From: VXLM01 sp965242665
GTDB taxonomy: Bacteria; Chloroflexota; Dehalococcoidia; Lucifugimonadales; VXLM01
Assembly (NCBI GenBank): GCA_965242665.1
Contig: OZ251484.1
Span: 310,001-374,000, forward strand
Reading direction: 5' to 3'
Length of the DNA: 64,000 nucleotides
This document shows positions 58,956 through 64,000 of this stretch, piece by piece; positions within the stretch are counted from its first letter, which is position 1, and each line of letters begins with the position of its first letter. Below the pieces are notes generated by a model that was given only the letters and a program-made list of their open reading frames with translations, did no database searches and was not told where the DNA came from. The position numbers and the translations under genes were made by a program.

Positions 58956-60308
58956 TCAATCCCTTCCTTCGTCCGCACGGCGGTTTGGACGCTCTCCCCA
59001 CCACTTCATCAACCGCTCGCGGACCTGCACCTCGTATCCTTGGTTGGTGGGGTAATAGTAGCGGTGCCCCTTGACGCTATCGGGCAGGTTCTCCATCGGG
59101 GCGAAGTTCTCGTCGTAGTCGTGCGAGTACTTGTATCCTTCTCCATATCCGATCTCCTTCATCAGCCCTGTGACGGCGTTGCGGAGATGAAGGGGAACGG
59201 GATCGTTCCTGGACTCCCGAGCGTCTTCCATCGCGCGGCCGAGCGCTTTGTATGAGGCGTTGCTCTTGGGCGCCGTCGCCAGGTAGACTGTTGCCTCCGC
59301 AAGGGGTATTTGCCCTTCCGGCATTCCCACGAAGTGGACGGCCTGTTGGGCAGCGACCGCGACCCACAAGGCGCGCGGGTCCGCCATCCCGACGTCCTCC
59401 GCGGCGAGGATGACGAGGCGGCGAGCGACGAACAACGGATCCTCTCCAGCATCGATCATACGGGCGAGATAGTAGAGAGCGGCATCGGGGTCGGAACCTC
59501 GCAACGACTTGATGAACGCCGAAATGGTGTCGTAATGTCGATCGGACGCTTTATCGTAGACTGGAGAGCGCCGCTGCGCAGAGTCCTCGACAGTCCGGGC
59601 GGTTATCTTGCGGATGCCGTGCTCGTCGGGCAGAGTCGCCTGCGCCGCCAGTTCCAACGTGTTCAACGCGATGCGCGCATCCCCATTCGAGAACAGGACG
59701 ATGGCCTGCATCGCTTCCTCATCGAGTTCGGGACGGAGTCCGGCGATGCCAAATCGATCGTCGCTCATCGCTCGAAACACTATCTGCTCGATTTGACTTT
59801 CGGTGAGCATCCGCAGCACGAAGACTCGTGACCGAGATAGGAGAGGAGAAATGACCTCGAACGATGGGTTCTCCGTCGTCGCTCCGATCAAGACCACGAC
59901 GCCATCCTCTACGTGCGGCAAGATTACGTCCTGCTGCGCCTTGTTGAAGCGGTGTATCTCGTCGATGAACAGAATCGTGCGGCGCTGCTCCGTCCCGAGT
60001 CGATCCTTCGCTTCGCGCGTGATGCGGCGAAGATCGGCTACCCCGGATCCGACTGCGCTGACCAAGTGAACGCGGCTCTTGGTGACCCTTGCAATGAGAT
60101 GGGCGAGCGTTGTCTTCCCTGTACCGGGCGGACCCCACAAGATCATAGAGGGAACGCGGTCGGCCTCTATGCTTCGCCGGAGGACGGTGCCTGGGCCGAC
60201 GATATGCTCTTGTCCAACGAATTCGTCGAACGAACGCGGGCGCATTCTAGCGGCCAAGGGGGCATGCCGGTCGATCTGCCGGCTGGCGCTGTCATCGAAC
60301 AACGTCAT
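58956..60308 (-). CDS. rarA: replication-associated recombination protein A (AAA+ ATPase)
   Basis: 450 residues from ATG 60308 (MTLFDDSASRQ). Clamp-loader-like AAA+: RPRSFDEFVGQEHIVG, Walker A LWGPPGTGKTTLA, Walker B ILFIDEIHRFNKAQQD, sensor SRSRVFVLRML. The C-terminal MgsA domain is present (KSLRGSDPDAALYYLARM, LGRAMEDARE). It works at stalled replication forks. Its ATG overlaps the stop of the hydrolase gene, making it the third gene of selA-hydrolase-rarA. Confidence 0.93.
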   Translation of the reverse strand: MTLFDDSASRQIDRHAPLAARMRPRSFDEFVGQEHIVGPGTVLRRSIEADRVPSMILWGPPGTGKTTLAHLIARVTKSRVHLVSAVGSGVADLRRITREAKDRLGTEQRRTILFIDEIHRFNKAQQDVILPHVEDGVVVLIGATTENPSFEVISPLLSRSRVFVLRMLTESQIEQIVFRAMSDDRFGIAGLRPELDEEAMQAIVLFSNGDARIALNTLELAAQATLPDEHGIRKITARTVEDSAQRRSPVYDKASDRHYDTISAFIKSLRGSDPDAALYYLARMIDAGEDPLFVARRLVILAAEDVGMADPRALWVAVAAQQAVHFVGMPEGQIPLAEATVYLATAPKSNASYKALGRAMEDARESRNDPVPLHLRNAVTGLMKEIGYGEGYKYSHDYDENFAPMENLPDSVKGHRYYYPTNQGYEVQVRERLMKWWGERPNRRADEGRD

Positions 60309-61168
60309 GCGCTGTCGGTCTCCACGAGGAAGTCCCGCAAGGCGCTGGCCGTGGCGTCTGGCCGCTCGATCCACGTCTCGTGCCCAGCGCGCGCAATCGT
60401 CACGTGGCGGCTGTTGGGGAGCAGGCAGGCGAGCTGCGCACGCGCCCATCTCGGACGCGGATCTCCTTCACCATCCAGGATGAGGGTGGGCGCATCGACT
60501 CGACGGACCTGATCGTGCAGCTCGCCTGCGGCCTCTATGCGCTTGCACTCGGCGTTGAGAATTGCGTTCTGTTTGTAGTTGATGGGAAATCGGTCAAATC
60601 GAGCGGTGTCGCCGAACCGCGCGGCATCATAATAATTCGTCGATTCGATCAGCGCAGACCGCTCCTCCTCGATGCGAGCAAGATCCTCCCCTGTTGCAGC
60701 TGGCCGACGGCTGTCGAGCACACGGAGTCGCTCACGAGAGTTTGGAGACAATTTTGCCTCGCGATTTCTGCGGTAGTCCCGATGCCAGGCAGGGTCGATC
60801 CCAGTGCCCGAGAAGTACACCAAGCGACTGACCCGTTCCGGATGCTTCACAGCGTAGAGAAGGGCGAGGTACGCGCCCCATGAGTGACCGATGACCGTCC
60901 ATGACTCGTAGCCCCAGTGGACTCGGAGCGCGTCGAGGTCGGCTATGAAGGATGCAACGTCGTACGGATCCTTGTCTTGGGACCGTCCGCATCCGCGTTG
61001 GTCGTAGCGGTGCACGGCAGCGAGGTCATGGATCATGGCCGCGACGGGCTCCATGTAGTCGTAGACGCCCGGCCCGCCGTGGCAGAGTACGGCCGGCGGC
61101 CCGACGCCCTGGGTGGCCGTCCACAGGGAAACATCATTCGCGGTTACATGCTGCTCGGAAATGTGCAT
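60305..61168 (-). CDS. alpha/beta hydrolase, proline iminopeptidase-like
   Basis: 287 residues from ATG 61168, overlapping the selA 3' end by 25 nt. Oxyanion-hole motif CHGGPGVYDYM, RYDQRGCGRSQ, nucleophile elbow VIGHSWGAYLA, acid in LILDGEGDPR and catalytic His in RAGHETW. The HGGPG and DQRGCG motifs are those of the S33 prolyl iminopeptidase group, though many members have other substrates. Cotranscribed with selA and rarA. Confidence 0.85.
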   Translation of the reverse strand: MHISEQHVTANDVSLWTATQGVGPPAVLCHGGPGVYDYMEPVAAMIHDLAAVHRYDQRGCGRSQDKDPYDVASFIADLDALRVHWGYESWTVIGHSWGAYLALLYAVKHPERVSRLVYFSGTGIDPAWHRDYRRNREAKLSPNSRERLRVLDSRRPAATGEDLARIEEERSALIESTNYYDAARFGDTARFDRFPINYKQNAILNAECKRIEAAGELHDQVRRVDAPTLILDGEGDPRPRWARAQLACLLPNSRHVTIARAGHETWIERPDATASALRDFLVETDSA

Positions 61169-62553
61169 TTCTGCTTCTCCTGCGTCATCGCCAACGCATG
61201 GCGAACGCCTCGAATCAGGGAGTCATCCAAACGGGGATGCACGGTGCGCGGATCCAACAGCACCTGCTCTGCCTCGATACGCCCGACAATCGGCGTGGAA
61301 GCGCGCCGCAGCCTACTGGATAGGGACGAGGCGCCGCCGGTCATGCCGCTTGCGTCGATCGACAAGAGGAACGTCGGCAGCGTTTCACCGGGCAGACTTC
61401 CACCTCCGACAGTCGATTGGCCGCGGACGACGGAGGTTGGGCCGGATACCGCCGACTGCCACTTTCTCGCGCGCGCTGCCATGTCCTCTTCCGGCGCAGC
61501 TATCATAGCCCAGACAGGAACCTTGCTGGGAGCCTCTCCCCTGACGTAGTGGAGCAGGGTTGCGGCAAGTGCTGCCATACTCCCCTTGTCGATTCGAACG
61601 GCGCGAGCGAGCGGATGCGCCGCCACATCCTGAACGAGACGCTTCTTTCCAACGATGATGCCCGCCTGCGGCCCTCCCAACAGCTTATCTCCCGAGAAGA
61701 AGGCAAGAGACGTCCCCGCGCTTATGCTCTCTTGGGGCATCGGTTCGTGTTTCAAACCAAACCGCGTCGTCTCTAGGAAGCAGCCGCTGCCAAGGTCGTG
61801 GAGAACGGGAATACCATGGCGCGCGCCGATCTCGACCAGGTCTCGAAGCGGCGGCGTATGGGTGAAGCCCACGACGCGAAAGTTGCTGGCGTGAACGGAC
61901 AGAATCGCGCCAGTGTTCTCGGTGACAGCTGCTTGGTAGTCCCTGGCGTAGGTCTTGTTGGTCGTTCCTACCTCCACGAGCTCCGCGCCGCTTTGACGCA
62001 GCACGTCGGGGATACGGAATCCGCCGCCAATCTCTACCGCTTCACCCCGCGAGACGATGACTTCCTTGCCCCGAGCAATTGCCGCCAGCCCCAAGAGCAC
62101 CGCAGCTGCGTTATTGTTCACGACCAAGGCAGACTCTGCGCCGGTCAGCTGGCAAAGCAGGTTGGACAAATGTGTCTGGCGCGATCCACGCCGCCCCGTT
62201 TCGAGATCGAACTCCAGATCGCCATAGCCCTCGGATGCAGCGCGCATGGCCTCGATAGATTCCCCGCTTAGGGGGGCTCGACCGAGGTTCGTATGGAGAA
62301 TCACGCCAGACGCGTTGATGACCGGCGACGGCCACGACCTCCACAGGGAGTCCGCCCGCCGCTCGACCGAGTCTATCAGTTCGTCCAAGCTCGGAGCCTC
62401 GGCGCCTGCGCGAATCGTCTCTCTTGCGCGGTCGATCTCCGAGCGCGCCAGTGCGAGAACAGCGTCATACGCATACTCGTCGATGAGCCGCCGCAAGCGT
62501 TCATCCGTCACCACCTCGTTGACGCTGGGAATATCCCGGAATCGGGTCGTCAT
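61144..62553 (-). CDS. selA: L-seryl-tRNA(Sec) selenium transferase
   Basis: 469 residues from ATG 62553, with AAGGAGG upstream. SelA motifs: VINASGVILHTNLGRAPLS, the PLP-binding FFSGDKLLGGPQAGII with its Lys, VEVGTTNKTY, and SVHASNFRVVGF. It converts seryl-tRNA(Sec) to selenocysteinyl-tRNA with selenophosphate, so the genome should encode selenoproteins. selB, selD and the tRNA-Sec gene are not in the window, although selA is often next to selB. First gene of the minus-strand group. Confidence 0.93.
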   Translation of the reverse strand: MTTRFRDIPSVNEVVTDERLRRLIDEYAYDAVLALARSEIDRARETIRAGAEAPSLDELIDSVERRADSLWRSWPSPVINASGVILHTNLGRAPLSGESIEAMRAASEGYGDLEFDLETGRRGSRQTHLSNLLCQLTGAESALVVNNNAAAVLLGLAAIARGKEVIVSRGEAVEIGGGFRIPDVLRQSGAELVEVGTTNKTYARDYQAAVTENTGAILSVHASNFRVVGFTHTPPLRDLVEIGARHGIPVLHDLGSGCFLETTRFGLKHEPMPQESISAGTSLAFFSGDKLLGGPQAGIIVGKKRLVQDVAAHPLARAVRIDKGSMAALAATLLHYVRGEAPSKVPVWAMIAAPEEDMAARARKWQSAVSGPTSVVRGQSTVGGGSLPGETLPTFLLSIDASGMTGGASSLSSRLRRASTPIVGRIEAEQVLLDPRTVHPRLDDSLIRGVRHALAMTQEKQKCTFPSSM

Positions 62554-62669
62554 CGTATCCCCTCCTTGGGTTCTCAATTATACTGGACGGCGCTCGGCAA
62601 CGTTTCGCGTATTGTAGCAAGGTAACGTATAATGACAGAGCCTCCGCGGGAGTTGGCGGCAAACCATAC

Positions 62670-63875
62670 ATGAACCCTCACAAGATCGTCTCTGGCATCT
62701 CTTCCGGCCGTGCATACATGGCTGCAGTCATCATGGTTGGTCACATGATGAAGCATCTATATGGCTCGGGTTTTCAGAAGTTGATCCTTCCTGAGATCAG
62801 AAGCGAACTCAGTCTGAGTTTCTCTCGGTTTGGGCAGCTTCAGTCTGTTCAAGCTCTGGCTTGGTGGTTGGGGACTATGGCGGGCGGCTATCTTGGAGAC
62901 CGATTCACTGGCATGACCGCGGTGTTCCTGGGGTTCACTCTCGTGTTCATCGGCGTTTCGCATTTCGTCATTGGATTCATTCCGAGCTTTTGGATCCTGC
63001 TGCCCGCGATGCTGCTGATTGGAGGCGCGCCTGCCCTGTTTCACCCATTCGCAATCGGCGAACTGTCTCGCAGGTTCGCGGATCGGCGTGGGTTCGCAAT
63101 ATCCTTACACGGCATCGGGGGCATGAGTGGAGAGGTACTCGGTCCGACCGTGGTCGCCTTTGTGTTGGCCTTCCTCATGTGGAGGGATGTGCTGAAGATC
63201 AGCCTCTTCCCTGCAATCACCGCAGCATTTGCCATCTGGCTAGTGCTTCGGACACTTCCACGCATGGAATCGCAGGTAACCTCGCGGAAGGAGTATCTCG
63301 TCTCAATGGGCGTGCTATTGAGCAATCCGATGCTCATGGTTCTGGTGTTATCCACGGCCATTCGCGGAATTGGAGAGAGCGCAGTAGAGAGCTTCCTCCC
63401 AGTGTATCTGAAGGATACCCTTGGATTCACGAACCGCGACATGGGGTTGGTTTTCTCCGGCGCGCAGGTAGTTGGATTGATCGCGCAACCGGTGATGGGG
63501 TTCGTCTCCGACCGCTTTGGGAGGAAGGTCGTTCTCTTGCCCTCGACGATCATAATCGGAGTCTTGTCATTGCTGCTCAGTGTAGCCGACCCTGTCGTTC
63601 AAGTAATGCTCATCATACTCGCCAAGGGGGCTTTCAGATTCTCTCTGCACCATGTCTTCATCGCGGCGGCGATCGATGCTTCCAAGGGCGAGGCGCAATC
63701 GACGGTCACCTCGTTCATGTACGGCGCGGGATTGCTGGGGATACTCTCTCCGACTGTAGCAGGGATGATATCCGACAGGTACGGCATCCACAGCGCTTTC
63801 GTGTTCGGAGGCGTCCTAACGCTCCTGGCCGCATTGGCGCTGCTCTACTATCGGCCTACGCGCCCGGACGCATGA
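62670..63875 (+). CDS. MFS transporter
   Basis: 401 residues, twelve predicted helices. The loop 2-3 signature GGYLGDRFTG matches the MFS motif, with its mirror copy in GFVSDRFGRKVV after helix 8. The central loop (about 195-215) is short and basic. Early His-rich segment MVGHMMKHLY. Substrate cannot be told; the overall pattern is that of a drug/organic-anion or sugar transporter. Divergent from selA with a 116-bp gap. Confidence 0.88.
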   Translation: MNPHKIVSGISSGRAYMAAVIMVGHMMKHLYGSGFQKLILPEIRSELSLSFSRFGQLQSVQALAWWLGTMAGGYLGDRFTGMTAVFLGFTLVFIGVSHFVIGFIPSFWILLPAMLLIGGAPALFHPFAIGELSRRFADRRGFAISLHGIGGMSGEVLGPTVVAFVLAFLMWRDVLKISLFPAITAAFAIWLVLRTLPRMESQVTSRKEYLVSMGVLLSNPMLMVLVLSTAIRGIGESAVESFLPVYLKDTLGFTNRDMGLVFSGAQVVGLIAQPVMGFVSDRFGRKVVLLPSTIIIGVLSLLLSVADPVVQVMLIILAKGAFRFSLHHVFIAAAIDASKGEAQSTVTSFMYGAGLLGILSPTVAGMISDRYGIHSAFVFGGVLTLLAALALLYYRPTRPDA

Positions 63876-63890
63876 TCGAGGGCAGAAGGT

Positions 63891-64000
63891 TAGGGGCCAA
63901 TCAACACAGGGGCGCGCTGTTGAGCCGTCGTGACCTCTGGTCCTCCGGGCGCAATGAAGACGTCTATCTCCGAGCGAACGCCGAACCGACCCGGCAAGTA
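63891..64000 (-). CDS. C-terminus of a probable M24 peptidase/creatinase-like protein (partial)
   Basis: The minus frame entering from the right edge is open and ends at a TAA (63891-63893). It reads GRFGVRSEIDVFIAPGG, then EVTTAQQ, then a short tail. G-GVRSEI-V--- followed by an EVTT-phrase is the usual end of M24-family proteins (Xaa-Pro aminopeptidase, creatinase, DddP-like). Only 36 residues are visible, so the call is tentative. It converges on the MFS gene (15-bp gap). Confidence 0.5.

Overview
The window is a high-GC bacterial chromosome segment with densely packed genes on both strands, short ATGA overlaps and frequent TTG/GTG starts. The gene mix suggests a free-living or host-associated Chloroflexota bacterium of the SAR202/Dehalococcoidia type: phytanoyl-CoA dioxygenase-like, RraA-like and Ldh-family enzymes, several SDRs, a GAF-PAS-kinase-receiver-wHTH fusion, SelA, and a T-box leader on the branched-chain amino-acid operon. 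This is inferred from gene content only; no marker gene was searched.

Layout. 1-4.5 kb is the edge of a defence-like island: the end of an AAA ATPase, a DUF4276 partner, a DUF433/DUF5615 toxin-antitoxin pair and a DUF499 ATPase. It ends at tRNA-Arg(CCG), which has a near-consensus promoter. 4.7-10.4 kb (minus strand) holds a small lipoprotein, a propeller-plus-LRR surface protein and a MacB/FtsX-type ABC transporter. 10.5-13.1 kb (minus) is a six-gene cassette of unknown secreted proteins in the order B-A-A-B-A-A, with a structured leader upstream. 13.5-16.9 kb has a one-piece two-component protein and a PAC2 protein. 17-25.6 kb has two paralogous membrane glycosyltransferase-like proteins, two SDRs, a divergent ureohydrolase, a membrane protein and a satellite-rich gap. 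25.9-27.3 kb is an ankyrin-repeat protein.

27.9-34.1 kb is the branched-chain amino-acid operon: promoter, T-box riboswitch (probable leucine specifier), ilvB, ilvN, a NUDIX gene, ilvC, leuA. 34.3-38 kb has two Ldh-family dehydrogenases separated by a DNA methyltransferase and a putative restriction endonuclease. An OLD-like AAA ATPase and tRNA-Leu(TAG) follow. 40.8-46.2 kb contains eIF-2B-like, ABM and RraA-like proteins, a ZU5-like/PQQ-propeller protein, small membrane proteins and an SMP-30 enzyme. 46.3-48.3 kb has a GmrSD-type type IV restriction gene with a truncated methyltransferase relic upstream, then seven 60-bp repeats. 48.8-64 kb holds a TIM-barrel isomerase, DinB, a PhyH-like oxygenase with an HxG instead of HxD motif, a protein with six tandem cache domains, a third glycosyltransferase-like protein, threonine aldolase, the minus-strand group selA-hydrolase-rarA, an MFS transporter and the end of a probable M24 peptidase.

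The most promising unfamiliar material is (i) the duplicated B-A-A cassette of His-rich lipoproteins and Cys-bracketed secreted peptides next to an ABC exporter, and (ii) a ~100-residue FLHVTP-type domain at the C-terminus of three membrane proteins, doubled in one of them.
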